Shown: positions 8,207 to 17,227, counted from the first letter of the stretch. The stretch: 64,000 nt of DNA from Salsipaludibacter sp963812245 (GCA_963812245.1 CAWEUK010000003.1:682001-746000), one strand, 5' to 3'. Numbers and translations are program-made. The notes: generated from the sequence alone by a model not told the origin.

Positions 8207-9118
8207 ATGCTCCTGTCCATCGACCACGCCACCACGTATGCCTATGACGGGCAGGCGTGGGACTCGTTCAACGAGGTTCGCCTCCACGCGGCCGACGACT
8301 ATCGCCAGACGCTGCTGCGCTTCGAGATCGACGTCGATCCGGACGCATCCCTGCGCACCTTCCGGGACTACTACGGGAACACGGTGCACCACTTCCACCT
8401 CCCACATCGTCACCCCCGCATGCAGATCCGGACACGCTCGGTCGTGTCGACCTACGCCATCCCGACCCCCGAGCCCGTGCCCGGCGAACTGCTGCCCGAA
8501 CTGCGGCATCGATTCTTCGAGTACCTCGCGCCGACGGACCGCGTGCCGCTCAACGACGACTGGGTGGGCATCTTCGGCTCGATCCCGATCATGCCCGGCG
8601 ACGACGTCGTCACCTGGATCTCGGACCTGACCGCGCACCTGCAGCGTCGCCTGGTGTACCGCTCCGACTCCACGACCGTGGACACGCGGCTGGCCGACTT
8701 CGCCCAGTCACAGGTCGGCGTGTGCCAGGACTTCGCCCACGCCATGCTCGCGATCACGCGCAGTGTCGGCATTCCGTCCCGATACGTGTCGGGATACGTG
8801 CACGCCAATCCGTCGGGCAACGAAGCGCTGATCGGGGCCGAGGGTTCCCACGCCTGGATCGAGGTCTACCTCCCGGGCAGCGGCTGGGTCGGGTTCGACC
8901 CGACCAACGGCTGCATGATCACCCAGGCGCACGTCAAGCTGGCGGTCGGCCGGGACTACGACGACGTCCCGCCCGTGCGGGGTCTGCGTCGTGGCTCGAC
9001 GACCGAGTCGTTGACGGTCGAAGTCGCCGTCCGACACGCCGGTCCCGACGACCTCGCCGGGTCCGTGCAGGCGCCCAACACCGAGGCGCCCGCGACAAGT
9101 GTCGAACTGGAGCAGTGA
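8207..9118 (+). CDS. Transglutaminase-like cysteine peptidase
   Basis: A 303-residue transglutaminase-core protein with an N-terminal beta-rich domain (residues 1-130) and the catalytic core after it. The triad is intact: C173 in VGVCQDFAH, H215 in GSHAWIEV and D231 in GWVGFDPTNG. This architecture is the type that accompanies alpha-E and circularly permuted ATP-grasp proteins, and those two genes are the next two, on the other strand. Family knowledge: the trio is widespread, and a peptide-bond making or breaking role has been proposed but not shown. The C-terminal 40 residues after the core are variable. The start at 8207 is the first ATG before the conserved SIDHATTYAYD. Confidence 0.88.
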   Translation: MLLSIDHATTYAYDGQAWDSFNEVRLHAADDYRQTLLRFEIDVDPDASLRTFRDYYGNTVHHFHLPHRHPRMQIRTRSVVSTYAIPTPEPVPGELLPELRHRFFEYLAPTDRVPLNDDWVGIFGSIPIMPGDDVVTWISDLTAHLQRRLVYRSDSTTVDTRLADFAQSQVGVCQDFAHAMLAITRSVGIPSRYVSGYVHANPSGNEALIGAEGSHAWIEVYLPGSGWVGFDPTNGCMITQAHVKLAVGRDYDDVPPVRGLRRGSTTESLTVEVAVRHAGPDDLAGSVQAPNTEAPATSVELEQ

Positions 9119-9138
9119 CCAGGGCATGCCGGCCGTGC

Positions 9139-10086
9139 TCAGACGACGAAGTATGTCTGGGTCAGGCACTCGGACAGGCCGGCGACGTCATCGAGCAGTT
9201 CGTCGATGCCCGGGTTCTCTTCGTCCATGATCTCTGCGACGTCGCTGACGTGGCCCAGGCGGGCTGACAGCCACCGGGCATCACGGGCGAACTTGTCACC
9301 CTGGCTGGGATTCGCGCGACCCAGGGCACGAGCCACCCGCGCGATCGTGTCGCTGCAGTAGCGCACCGAGCGCGGCAGGTCGTCGGACAGCAGCAGGAAG
9401 TCGGCCATGGTGATCGGCGTCGGGGCGCGATGATGGGTGCGCCGATAGGACTCGTAGGCGCCCAGTGACTTGAGCAGGGCCATCGATCGGTGCGCCTCGA
9501 GTCCCGCGGCCACGGCGTCGGTGCCCGTGTGGCGATACCGCAACTGCAGCGCCCGCAGGGTGTTGTCGATGCGCTCGATCAGGGCGCCGAGTCGCAGGAA
9601 GTGCCAGCCCTCGTCGCGAACCAGCGTGGCGTCGGCGATGCCCGTGAACAGTTGGCCCGCCTCGCGTGCGGCCAGGCAGAACTCGCCCAACTCGTCCTCG
9701 GTGATCGACGTGCGCGTGCACAGGCCCAGGTAGGTGCGGTTGAGGGCCTCCCACATCTCGGTGGAGATGCGGCCCCGCAGGGTGCGGCCGTTCTCACGTG
9801 CATGGGCCAGCGATGCGGCGATCGAACCGGGGTTGCGGCGATCGATCGCGAACCATTCGATGACGGCTGCGGCTTCCGGGGAGCCGTGGTGGGCGCGAAA
9901 GGCCTCCTCGTCATCGTTGAGGTCCAGCAACGGGGCCCATTGCTCGGTCACCAGGGCAGTGCTTTCCGGCACCAGTGGTGCCTCGGCCATGGCGATGTAG
10001 TTGACGCCCAGCAGGCGAGCAGTGTTCTCGGCGCGCTCGACGTAGCGGCCCATCCAGTACAGGTTCTCGGCAATTCGGCTCAGCAC
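9139..10086 (-). CDS. Alpha-E domain protein (DUF403)
   Basis: A 315-residue all-helical protein of the alpha-E (DUF403) family. It opens with the family signature VLSRIAENLYWMGRYVERAE and ends with a conserved GLSECLTQTYF segment. No catalytic residues are known. The GTG at 10086 was chosen because the signature starts there; the frame is open further upstream into the ATP-grasp gene's end. It lies 43 bases downstream of the circularly permuted ATP-grasp gene on the same strand, so the two form an operon, convergent with the transglutaminase gene. The fixed association of the three families suggests one pathway that builds or trims a peptide-like product; that is an inference. Confidence 0.9.
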   Translation of the reverse strand: MLSRIAENLYWMGRYVERAENTARLLGVNYIAMAEAPLVPESTALVTEQWAPLLDLNDDEEAFRAHHGSPEAAAVIEWFAIDRRNPGSIAASLAHARENGRTLRGRISTEMWEALNRTYLGLCTRTSITEDELGEFCLAAREAGQLFTGIADATLVRDEGWHFLRLGALIERIDNTLRALQLRYRHTGTDAVAAGLEAHRSMALLKSLGAYESYRRTHHRAPTPITMADFLLLSDDLPRSVRYCSDTIARVARALGRANPSQGDKFARDARWLSARLGHVSDVAEIMDEENPGIDELLDDVAGLSECLTQTYFVV

Positions 10087-10129
10087 GGTGAGTGACCCGT
10101 TCTCGCGTGGCGAAGGTTGGATGTGGGGC

Positions 10130-11695
10130 TCACTGGCCACCCGCCTGCGATGCGTCGGACAGGCCGGGGCTCGACTGTCGCTGCGCCTGGCCGGTGGCCC
10201 GAAGGAGGTCGGACGCATCGTCGTGGGGAGGGGTCGTGTCGCCATCCCGGCCCGGTTCGGCCAGCACCCAGGTGTCCTTGGAGCCGCCGCCGCGCGACGA
10301 GTTGACGATCAGGGATCCGCGCTCCAGTGCCACCCTGGTCAGGCCACCCGGCACGATCTCGATGTCCTCGCCAACCAGCGCGAACGGTCGCAGGTCGACG
10401 TGGCAGGGCTCGAAGGCATGGGTGTCGGGGTAGAACGTCGGGTGGCTGGACAACTGGATGATCGGCTGGGCGATGTAGTTGCCGGGGTCCGCGGCCACGA
10501 CCTCCAGGAAGGCCGCCCGCTCCTGCGCGTCGGCCTGCGACCCGATCAGCATCCCGTAGCCGCCCGCACCACCCACCTCCTTGATCACCAGGCGTTCGGC
10601 CTCGCGCATCATCAGGTCGAGGCCGTCGGGATCCGCGCCCAGGTACGTCTCGACGTTGGGGATGATCGGCGTCTCGTTGAGGTAGTAGTCGATCATCGCC
10701 GGCACGTAGGCGTAGATCGCCTTGTCGTCGGCGACGCCGGTGCCCACGGCGTTGGCCAGGCCCACCCGTCCGGCGCGCACCACCTCCATGAGTCCCGGCA
10801 CGCCCAGCATCGAGTCCTCGCGAAAGGCCTGCGGGTCCAGGAATGCGTCGTCGACGCGGCGATAGACCACGTCGACGACCTGGCGTCCCTTGGTGGTGCG
10901 CATCCACACGCGGCCTTCGTCGACGAACAGGTCGCGTCCCTCCACCAGGTCGATGCCCATCTGCTGGGCCAGGTAGCTGTGCTCGTAGTAGGCCGAGTTG
11001 AACTGGCCGGGGGTGAGCAGCACCACGGTTGGGTCGTCCACGTCGCGCGGCGACATGCTGCACAGCGTCGCGAGCAGGTCGATGGTGTAGTGACGGATCG
11101 GCCGCACACCGTGCGTGCGCAGCAGGCCCGGGAAACTGCGGGCGGTCACGTCGCGGTTGACCAGCATGTAGGACACACCGGAGGGATTGCGCAGGTTGTC
11201 CTCGAGCACGCGGAAGACGCCGTCGTGGTCGCGGATCAGGTCGGTGCCCACGATGTGGGTCCACACGCCGTGCGGCGGCTTCACGCCACGCATCATCGGA
11301 CGGTAGTTGGGGTTGTCGAGCACCAGGTTGGCCGGCACCACGCCGTCGCCCATGATCTCCTGGTCGCCGTAGACGTCGCCCAGGAAGGCGTTGAGTGCCG
11401 TGACCCGCTGGCGCAGGCCCGACTCGACGTGGGACCACTCTTCGGCCGTGATGATGCGGGGGACCGGATCGAAGGGAAAGGCACGCTCGGTGCCTCGGTC
11501 GTCGTCGTAGACGGTGAACGTGATGCCCTGGTTGCGAAAGGCCAGGTCGGTCAGGGCCCGCCGTCGCCCGAACTCCCGGGCTGACATGCGCTCGAAGAAC
11601 GTGAAGGCCTGGCGGTATGCGGGACGAATCCCGTCAGGTCCGATGGCCTCGTCATAGCCCGATGGTGCGGCATAGGGGCTCAGGGCATCTTCCAC
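10130..11695 (-). CDS. Circularly permuted type-2 ATP-grasp protein
   Basis: A 521-residue protein with the circularly permuted ATP-grasp fold (DUF404/DUF407). Visible family motifs include EDNLRNPSGVSYML (residues about 164-177), LLTPGQFNSAYYEH, VIKEVGGAGGYGM, which forms part of the ATP-binding loop, and NSSRGGGSKDTWVL near the C-terminus. ATP-grasp enzymes of this kind are thought to ligate amino groups to carboxylates. The last 45 residues are Asp/Ser/Gln-rich and not conserved-looking. It is the first gene of a two-gene operon with the alpha-E gene, and divergent from trxA. Confidence 0.9.
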   Translation of the reverse strand: MEDALSPYAAPSGYDEAIGPDGIRPAYRQAFTFFERMSAREFGRRRALTDLAFRNQGITFTVYDDDRGTERAFPFDPVPRIITAEEWSHVESGLRQRVTALNAFLGDVYGDQEIMGDGVVPANLVLDNPNYRPMMRGVKPPHGVWTHIVGTDLIRDHDGVFRVLEDNLRNPSGVSYMLVNRDVTARSFPGLLRTHGVRPIRHYTIDLLATLCSMSPRDVDDPTVVLLTPGQFNSAYYEHSYLAQQMGIDLVEGRDLFVDEGRVWMRTTKGRQVVDVVYRRVDDAFLDPQAFREDSMLGVPGLMEVVRAGRVGLANAVGTGVADDKAIYAYVPAMIDYYLNETPIIPNVETYLGADPDGLDLMMREAERLVIKEVGGAGGYGMLIGSQADAQERAAFLEVVAADPGNYIAQPIIQLSSHPTFYPDTHAFEPCHVDLRPFALVGEDIEIVPGGLTRVALERGSLIVNSSRGGGSKDTWVLAEPGRDGDTTPPHDDASDLLRATGQAQRQSSPGLSDASQAGGQ

Positions 11696-11906
11696 GGGCG
11701 ACCTTCACGTCGATCGCGTTCAACCGTACTCGAACGACATCGGCCCCCACCATCGCTGCCCCAACCCTGCCCGAACCCTGCCCGGGCGGGAATGTTCCCC
11801 CAGCCACGCTCGTTTGCACTGGCGCATGGACGAGCCTGACCGACGGTCACGTCCTCCAACTTGCATCGAACGCCACCGACCCGAACCGGGTGAAAGCGAA
11901 CACGAC

Positions 11907-12296
11907 ATGGCAACCATCAACCTGACCAAGGACGACTTCCGCGCCACCGTCGAGGACAACGACATCGTCCTCGTCGACTTCTGGGCCGAGTGGTGTGGTC
12001 CCTGCAAGGCCTTCGGTCCGATCTACGAGAAGGTCTCCGAGCAGCACGACGACGTCGTGTTCAGCAAGGTCGACACCGACGCGGAGCAGGAGTTGGGACA
12101 GGGCTTCGGCATCCGCTCCATTCCCACGCTGATGGCCTTCCGTGAAGGCATCATGGTGTTCTCGCAGGCCGGCGCGCTGCCCGAGGCAGCCGTCCGGGAC
12201 CTGGTCGGCCAGATCAAGGCGCTGGACATGGACGACGTGCGCAAGCAGATCGCCGCGCACGAGTCCGAGCACGCCGCCGAACACGCCGACGCCTGA
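11907..12296 (+). CDS. trxA: Thioredoxin
   Basis: A 129-residue thioredoxin with the redox motif WCGPC (C30, C33) and the cis-proline P73 in RSIPTLM. It is a single-domain cytoplasmic disulfide reductant. The C-terminal helix is extended by about 20 residues rich in His, Glu and Ala (ESEHAAEHADA), longer than most thioredoxins. ATG at 11907 is the natural start. No reductase gene is adjacent. It ends at a strong hairpin that also serves the convergent gene. Confidence 0.93.
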   Translation: MATINLTKDDFRATVEDNDIVLVDFWAEWCGPCKAFGPIYEKVSEQHDDVVFSKVDTDAEQELGQGFGIRSIPTLMAFREGIMVFSQAGALPEAAVRDLVGQIKALDMDDVRKQIAAHESEHAAEHADA

Positions 12297-12334
12297 CACG
12301 GCACCGGCCTGCCGGCCGAACGCGACCTCCCTGG

Positions 12335-12366
12335 GCCCGCCGTCATCCCATCCGGATGCGGCGGGC
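12335..12366. terminator. Bidirectional hairpin between trxA and the ycaQ-like gene
   Basis: GCCCGCCG at 12335-12342 pairs with CGGCGGGC at 12359-12366, and inside it CATCC pairs with GGATG, leaving a five-base loop and a single bulged T. It lies 38 bases after the trxA stop and directly beside the stop codon of the convergent gene. There is no T-run, as usual in such GC-rich genomes. Confidence 0.7.
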
Positions 12367-13557
12367 TCAGACGTGGTCGGCCAGTGCAGGCGCGAGGTCG
12401 CCGTTGCGAACCAGGCCGACATCGTCCGTGCCGACCGTGTGGCGGGCCAACGAGCGCAGTTCGGTTGCCAACTCGGGCGCAACGTGGGCGTGGTCGACGC
12501 CGGGCTGGGCCCACGCCCCCCGGACCTGCAGGACGCCGGTGGCGCGGTCGGCCTTGACGTCGACTCGAGCCACCAGGTCGTGGCCCAACAGGAACGGCAG
12601 CACGTAGTAGCCGTACTCGCGTTGTGCCTCGGGGACATAGATCTCGATGCGGTAGTGCATCCCGAAGAGGCGCTCGGTGCGACGACGGAACCACACCAGC
12701 GGATCGAAGGGTGCCACCAGTGCCCGTCCCCGCACGACCCGGGGGATCTGCGTGTCGGTGAGCACCCAGGCGGGATCGCGCCAGCCCCGAACCTCGACCC
12801 GCCGGACCCTGCCCGCCACCTCGAGGCTGGTGAGCGCGGCCATGACCGACCTGACCAGTTGGCGATGGTGGTCGGCGATCGACGCGGCCGTGCCGACACC
12901 CTGTGCCCGGATCGCACGCACGGCCAGTTCGGCGGTGGCCTGTTCGCGCGACATCACCGGTGCGTCGAAGTCTGCCGCCGGCACGACTCGGTGTGCCAGG
13001 TCGTAGGCCGCCCGGAAGGAGCGGTCGCGGTGGTCCACCGCGACCTGTCCGGACACGAACAGCCAGTGCAGCACCATCTTTCCGGGACCCCAGCCCCAGA
13101 ACCCGGGTCGATTCGCCCCGGCATTGGCCAGGTCGGACACGGTCAGCGGCCCGTCGGCCGTCACCTCCGCCAGCACCTGCTCGACGTAGCCGGGCTGTTC
13201 CACGACGACGCGCTGGACGCCCTTCCACGGATGGACCTCGTTGTCGCGTCTTCGATGGGCCAGCAGTTGCCAGGCGTCGGCCGGCATCAGGCTGGCGACG
13301 TGGGCCCAGCACTCGAGGGCATCCCGCGAACGCCACAGCCACTCGTCCAGCGTGGTCGTGTCGTGGGGTCCGAGTCGCGCATGGAAGAGCAACTCGTGTG
13401 CCCGCGCCACGACGTTGACGCTGTCGATCTGGACGACGTCGACGTCGGTCAGGACCCGCCGGAAGTGCCGGCGATCGATCCTGGCCGGACGTGGGCGATC
13501 CAGCCCCGTGGCCCGAACAGCCAGGCGACGTGCCTGGTCGAGGGTGAGCGTCGTCAT
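12367..13557 (-). CDS. YcaQ/AlkX-family winged-helix DNA glycosylase
   Basis: A 396-residue protein of the HTH_42 / YcaQ family. In characterised members three winged-helix domains excise crosslinked or bulky alkylated bases; the catalytic QxD motif is visible as QIDSVNVVARAHELLF near residue 43. Other family marks are a histidine- and tryptophan-rich segment (ECWAHVASLMP), FWGWGPGKMVLHWLF and the C-terminal LVAPFDPLVWFRRRTERLF. Length is typical. The start ATG at 13557 precedes the conserved LTLDQARRLAV. It is convergent with trxA and divergent from cysO; nothing links it to either. Confidence 0.88.
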   Translation of the reverse strand: MTTLTLDQARRLAVRATGLDRPRPARIDRRHFRRVLTDVDVVQIDSVNVVARAHELLFHARLGPHDTTTLDEWLWRSRDALECWAHVASLMPADAWQLLAHRRRDNEVHPWKGVQRVVVEQPGYVEQVLAEVTADGPLTVSDLANAGANRPGFWGWGPGKMVLHWLFVSGQVAVDHRDRSFRAAYDLAHRVVPAADFDAPVMSREQATAELAVRAIRAQGVGTAASIADHHRQLVRSVMAALTSLEVAGRVRRVEVRGWRDPAWVLTDTQIPRVVRGRALVAPFDPLVWFRRRTERLFGMHYRIEIYVPEAQREYGYYVLPFLLGHDLVARVDVKADRATGVLQVRGAWAQPGVDHAHVAPELATELRSLARHTVGTDDVGLVRNGDLAPALADHV

Positions 13558-13743
13558 GTGACGCCCGTACGTCCGTGCCGCGGAGAGGTTTGCACTGTTG
13601 TTCCTGTCAGGGGTCGGCGTCGAGTGGTCGATTCCAGCCGATTGGCGGCAGACTAACGGTCCCCGGAATGGCCATCGATGACGTCGCGTTCTGACAGCCC
13701 CGGGGCCACCGTCCCAACCCCCACCGTCCCAAAGGCACGATCC

Positions 13744-14016
13744 ATGCCGTCAGTTCGCATCCCCACCATCCTGCGCAAGCACACGGAAGGGGCCGCTCGA
13801 GTGTCCGCGGACGGCGCAACGGTGCGCGAGGTCTTCACGAATGTCGTCGACACCCACCCCGGTCTGACCGCGTCGCTGTTCGACGGCGACGAGCTGCGTG
13901 GCTTCATCAACGTGTACGTCGAGGACGAGGACATCCGCTACCTCGACGGGCTGGCGACCTCGGTCGACGGCGGCGACGAGATCGCCATCATGCCGGCGGT
14001 CGCCGGAGGAGCCTGA
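13744..14016 (+). CDS. cysO: Sulfur-carrier protein CysO (ThiS/MoaD-like) with extra C-terminal Ala
   Basis: A 90-residue ubiquitin-like protein closely matching mycobacterial CysO: RIPTILRKHT at the N-terminus, VNVYVEDEDIR-like FINVYVEDEDIRYLDGLAT in the middle and an IMPAVAGG tail. CysO carries sulfur as a C-terminal thiocarboxylate, which CysM uses to make cysteine. Unlike the usual carrier, which ends in Gly-Gly, this one ends Gly-Gly-Ala before the TGA at 14014, so the diglycine is masked. The JAMM protease at 7.6 kb is the obvious candidate for trimming. The stop codon abuts the TTG start of cysM, so the pair is co-translated. Confidence 0.92.
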   Translation: MPSVRIPTILRKHTEGAARVSADGATVREVFTNVVDTHPGLTASLFDGDELRGFINVYVEDEDIRYLDGLATSVDGGDEIAIMPAVAGGA

Positions 14017-14955
14017 TTGCGCTTCGGTGACATCACCCAGGCCATCGGCAACACACCACTGGTCCACCTGCCACGGCTGTCCCCGGCCGGGTATCGGGTG
14101 TGGCTCAAGCTGGAGGGGATGAACCCGACCGGTTCGATCAAGGATCGGGTCGCGCTGGCGATGATCGAGGCCGCCGAGGCCGACGGACGCCTGGGCCCGG
14201 GCGCGCGCATCCTCGAGCCGACGTCGGGCAACACCGGGATCGCACTGGCGGCGATCTGTCGTGTCCGTGGCTACGACCTGACGTGCGTGATGCCGTCGAA
14301 CACGTCCCAGGAGCGACGCCAGGTGCTGCGGCTGTTCGGGGCGCGGATCGTGGACTCGCCTGCCGAGGAGGGGTCCAACGGCGCGGTCCGACTGGCCCAG
14401 CGAATGGTGGCGGGGGATCCCGACGTTGTGATGCCCTTCCAGTACGGCAATCCCGCCAACCCCGCAGCCCACCACGACACGACTGCCGGCGAGATCCTGT
14501 CCGACCTGCCGAACGTGGCGGCCTTCGTGGCCGGACTGGGCACGGGTGGCACGGTCACCGGTGTCGGCCATCGGCTGAAGTCCGCGAACCCGGCCATCAG
14601 GATCTTCGCCGCCGAACCGCAGTACGGCGACCTGGTCTACGGCCTGCGCAACCTCGACGAGGGCTACGTGCCCGAGGTCCTGGACCCCGACATCCTCGAT
14701 TCCCGCATCAAGGTCGACTCGCGCAAGGCGCTGGGCTGGACCCGCCGGCTCGTCGCCGAGGAGGGCATCTTCGCCGGCGTGTCCACGGGCGCCTCGCTGG
14801 CCGTGGCCGCCCGCGTGTGCGGGCGCCTGCCCCAGGGATCGGACGTCGTCGCGCTGTCGCCCGACGGCGGCTGGAAGTACCTGTCGACGGGCGCCTATGA
14901 CGTCGGCGACGTGGACGACCTCGCGCAGGACCTCGAGTCCACCCTCTGGGCCTGA
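14017..14955 (+). CDS. cysM: CysO-dependent cysteine synthase (CysM)
   Basis: A 312-residue PLP beta-family synthase. The PLP lysine is K42 in PTGSIKDRVAL; the substrate loop is EPTSGNTGIA and the PLP-phosphate loop is GLGTGGTVTGVG. The sequence follows mycobacterial CysM closely, including the CVMPSNTSQERRQ stretch, the RNLDEGYVPEVLDP region and the C-terminal WKYLSTGAYD followed by a final LWA, the tail that closes the active site. It should condense O-phosphoserine with CysO-thiocarboxylate. The TTG start directly follows the cysO stop, with no spacer. The MBL gene comes next after a 112-base gap. Confidence 0.93.
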   Translation: MRFGDITQAIGNTPLVHLPRLSPAGYRVWLKLEGMNPTGSIKDRVALAMIEAAEADGRLGPGARILEPTSGNTGIALAAICRVRGYDLTCVMPSNTSQERRQVLRLFGARIVDSPAEEGSNGAVRLAQRMVAGDPDVVMPFQYGNPANPAAHHDTTAGEILSDLPNVAAFVAGLGTGGTVTGVGHRLKSANPAIRIFAAEPQYGDLVYGLRNLDEGYVPEVLDPDILDSRIKVDSRKALGWTRRLVAEEGIFAGVSTGASLAVAARVCGRLPQGSDVVALSPDGGWKYLSTGAYDVGDVDDLAQDLESTLWA

Positions 14956-15067
14956 TCGCTCCCACGGCGTTGCTGCCGACCTGACTGGCATTCCACTAGT
15001 GTTTCGGCTGCAGGGCCCATGCAACCGCGCATGCAGCGCGTGGCCTCGTCGATCGGACCGCTTGGTG

Positions 15068-15832
15068 ATGCACTGTGACGTGCTCGGTGCCACGGGATCC
15101 CAGCCCGGACGGGGACGGGCGTGCTCTGGGTACCTGGTCACCAGCGGCGACACGACCATCCTGGTCGACTGCGGCTTCGGTGTGGCCACCGCGCTGACCG
15201 GCCTGATGGACCCCGCCGATCTGGACGCGATCATCGTCACGCATCGCCATCTCGACCATGCGATCGACCTGCTCGGCATCTGGGCCGTCATGCGACGCGA
15301 CGACGTGCAGGTCCCGGTCCACGCCGCCGAGGAGGTCGAGGAGACCGTCATGGCGATGGTCACGCCGCACCGGCGCGACACCTTTCGCAAGCGCCTGCCG
15401 ATCACCACCCTGCGCAGCGGCGACGAACTCCGGTTCGGGCCCCTGAAGGTGGCTGCCCACCACAGTGACCATGGCGTGCCGACGGTGTCGTTGCGCATCA
15501 CTGACGACGCGGGCGGCGTGCTGGCCTACTCGTCCGACTCGGCAGGGGGCGGCGACCTGCTGGCATGCGCCCGTGACGCCGACGTCTTCGTGGCCGAGGC
15601 GAGTTGGCAGGACGGTGAGGAACAGGCGGGGGACGGGCACATGACGGCGCATCGGGCCGGCGAGGTGGCCACCGAGGCAGGCGTTGGTCGACTCGTGCTG
15701 ACCCACCTGCGGCCGCACCTGGACCCCTCCACCTCGATCGTGCAGGCGACGCAGTCCTGGTCGGGTCCGCTCGTCGTTGCCCACCAGGGAATGCGCCTCG
15801 AGATCGGCGAGTCCGACTCGGCCGTGTTCTGA
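15068..15832 (+). CDS. Metallo-beta-lactamase-fold hydrolase, Rv1339-like
   Basis: A 254-residue MBL-fold protein. The zinc motif is THRHLDH (HxHxDH); further ligands are seen as HHSDHG, SSDS and a C-terminal LTHLRP. It resembles RNase Z/phosphodiesterase-like MBL proteins, and its place between cysM and rph is that of mycobacterial Rv1339, for which a cyclic-nucleotide phosphodiesterase activity has been reported. The function here is inferred from position and fold. The start is uncertain: GTG at 15065 and ATG at 15068 are adjacent; an upstream extension exists but lacks family features. Confidence 0.83.
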   Translation: MHCDVLGATGSQPGRGRACSGYLVTSGDTTILVDCGFGVATALTGLMDPADLDAIIVTHRHLDHAIDLLGIWAVMRRDDVQVPVHAAEEVEETVMAMVTPHRRDTFRKRLPITTLRSGDELRFGPLKVAAHHSDHGVPTVSLRITDDAGGVLAYSSDSAGGGDLLACARDADVFVAEASWQDGEEQAGDGHMTAHRAGEVATEAGVGRLVLTHLRPHLDPSTSIVQATQSWSGPLVVAHQGMRLEIGESDSAVF

Positions 15833-15938
15833 TCGAACTGTCACCCCCACCCACCAGCGTCCTCGGTCCTGGCATGCGTCATGGCATCGAGGCGGTCGCC
15901 GCGACCCCGCCGCGACACGCGGCCCGAAAGGCACCAGC

Positions 15939-16637
15939 ATGACCAGTCGTCCCAACGGCCGAGCCGAGGACGCCATGCGCGCCGTGTCCCTGACGCCCGC
16001 CTTCCAGCGTTCGCCGGCAGGTTCCTGCCTGGTCTCGTTCGGGGGAACCCGCGTGGCGGTCAGCGCCTCGGTGTCGCCGGGCGCGCCGCCGTGGCGGGCA
16101 GGTGGTGGGTGGCTGACAGCGGAGTACGCGATGCTGCCCGGGTCCACGACACCACGTGCCCGGCGCCAGCGCAACGGCCCCGATGGGCGTTCCAAGGAGA
16201 TCGAGCGGCTGATCGGTCGATCCCTGCGAGCCGTGGTCGATCTGGACACGCTGGACGACGTCACGGTCGCGCTGGACTGCGACGTCCTGGATGCCGACGG
16301 TGGCACGCGGACGGCCTCGATCACCGGGGCGTGGGTCGCCACCGTGCTGGCCCTGCGCAGCGTGGGGATGGAGTCCGCCGTGACGGGCCAGGTCACGGCG
16401 GTGTCCGTGGGCGTGGTCGCCGGTCGCCCCGTGCTCGACCTCGAGTACGTCGAGGATGCCGCGGCCGACGTCGATGCCAACGTGGTCATGACCGCGGCCG
16501 GGCGACTCATCGAGGTGCAGGCGACGGCCGAGGGCGCGACCTACGACCGCGCGGAACTCGACGTGATGCTGGACCTGGCCGCAGCAGGGTGTGGGGAACT
16601 GGCCCGGGCGCAACTGGCTGCGGTGGCGTCGCAATGA
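15939..16637 (+). CDS. rph: RNase PH
   Basis: A 232-residue phosphorolytic 3'-5' exoribonuclease that trims tRNA 3' ends. Family motifs are GWLTAEYAMLPGSTTPRAR, RLIGRSLRAVVD (phosphate-binding arginines) and LDCDVLDADGGTRTASITGA. Length is typical. It overlaps rdgB by the ATGA at 16634-16637, so the two are translationally coupled, the same arrangement as in mycobacteria. Confidence 0.94.
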   Translation: MTSRPNGRAEDAMRAVSLTPAFQRSPAGSCLVSFGGTRVAVSASVSPGAPPWRAGGGWLTAEYAMLPGSTTPRARRQRNGPDGRSKEIERLIGRSLRAVVDLDTLDDVTVALDCDVLDADGGTRTASITGAWVATVLALRSVGMESAVTGQVTAVSVGVVAGRPVLDLEYVEDAAADVDANVVMTAAGRLIEVQATAEGATYDRAELDVMLDLAAAGCGELARAQLAAVASQ

Positions 16638-17227
16638 CGGCGCAGCAACTGGTCATGGCGACCGGCAACCAGGGCAAGTTGCGGGAGTTGCGACGCATGC
16701 TCGAGGACCTGGACGTCGCGGTCGTGTCGCTGGCCGACCTGGGGTTGCCGTCACCGGTGGAGGACGGCGCAACCTTCGAGGACAACGCACTGATCAAGGC
16801 GCGCGCGGCGGCGCAGGCGTCCGGGTTGCCCGCCCTGGCCGATGATTCGGGCCTGGAAGTCGATGCGTTGGACGGCGCGCCCGGCGTGCGCTCGGCGCGG
16901 TACGCCGGTGAGGCGGCCGACGACCGGGCCAACAACGACAAGGTGCTGGCCGCGATGACCGGGGTCGCTGATCGCCGTGCCAGGTTCGTCAGCGCGGTCG
17001 CGGTGGCGACCGCGGATGGACGTGAGTGGGTCGTGCGGGCGGTGATGGAAGGGCACCTGCTCGAGGCGGTCGACGGTGATGGCGGCTTCGGATACGACCC
17101 GCTGTTTCGGACCCAGGGCCAGACCGTGTCCAACGGCCGGTTGACGCCGTCGGAGAAGGATCGGCTGTCACACCGGGGCAAGGCACTGCGTGCGATCCGT
17201 CCGGTGCTGGTCCGACTCCTGACCTGA
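16634..17227 (+). CDS. rdgB: Non-canonical purine NTP pyrophosphatase (RdgB/HAM1)
   Basis: A 197-residue Ham1-family enzyme that hydrolyses ITP, dITP and XTP to monophosphates and so keeps deaminated purines out of nucleic acids. It has the N-terminal ATGNQGKLRE, the FEDNALIKARAAA helix, the ADDSGLEVDAL active-site loop, the FGYDPLF segment and SHRGKAL at the end. Length and motifs are standard. It is the last gene of the cysO-to-rdgB run. Confidence 0.95.
   Translation: MTAQQLVMATGNQGKLRELRRMLEDLDVAVVSLADLGLPSPVEDGATFEDNALIKARAAAQASGLPALADDSGLEVDALDGAPGVRSARYAGEAADDRANNDKVLAAMTGVADRRARFVSAVAVATADGREWVVRAVMEGHLLEAVDGDGGFGYDPLFRTQGQTVSNGRLTPSEKDRLSHRGKALRAIRPVLVRLLT

Noticed and set aside
10086..10245. 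N-terminal extension of the alpha-E protein
   Set aside because: It overlaps the end of the ATP-grasp gene and lacks conservation; the family signature starts at the GTG at 10086.
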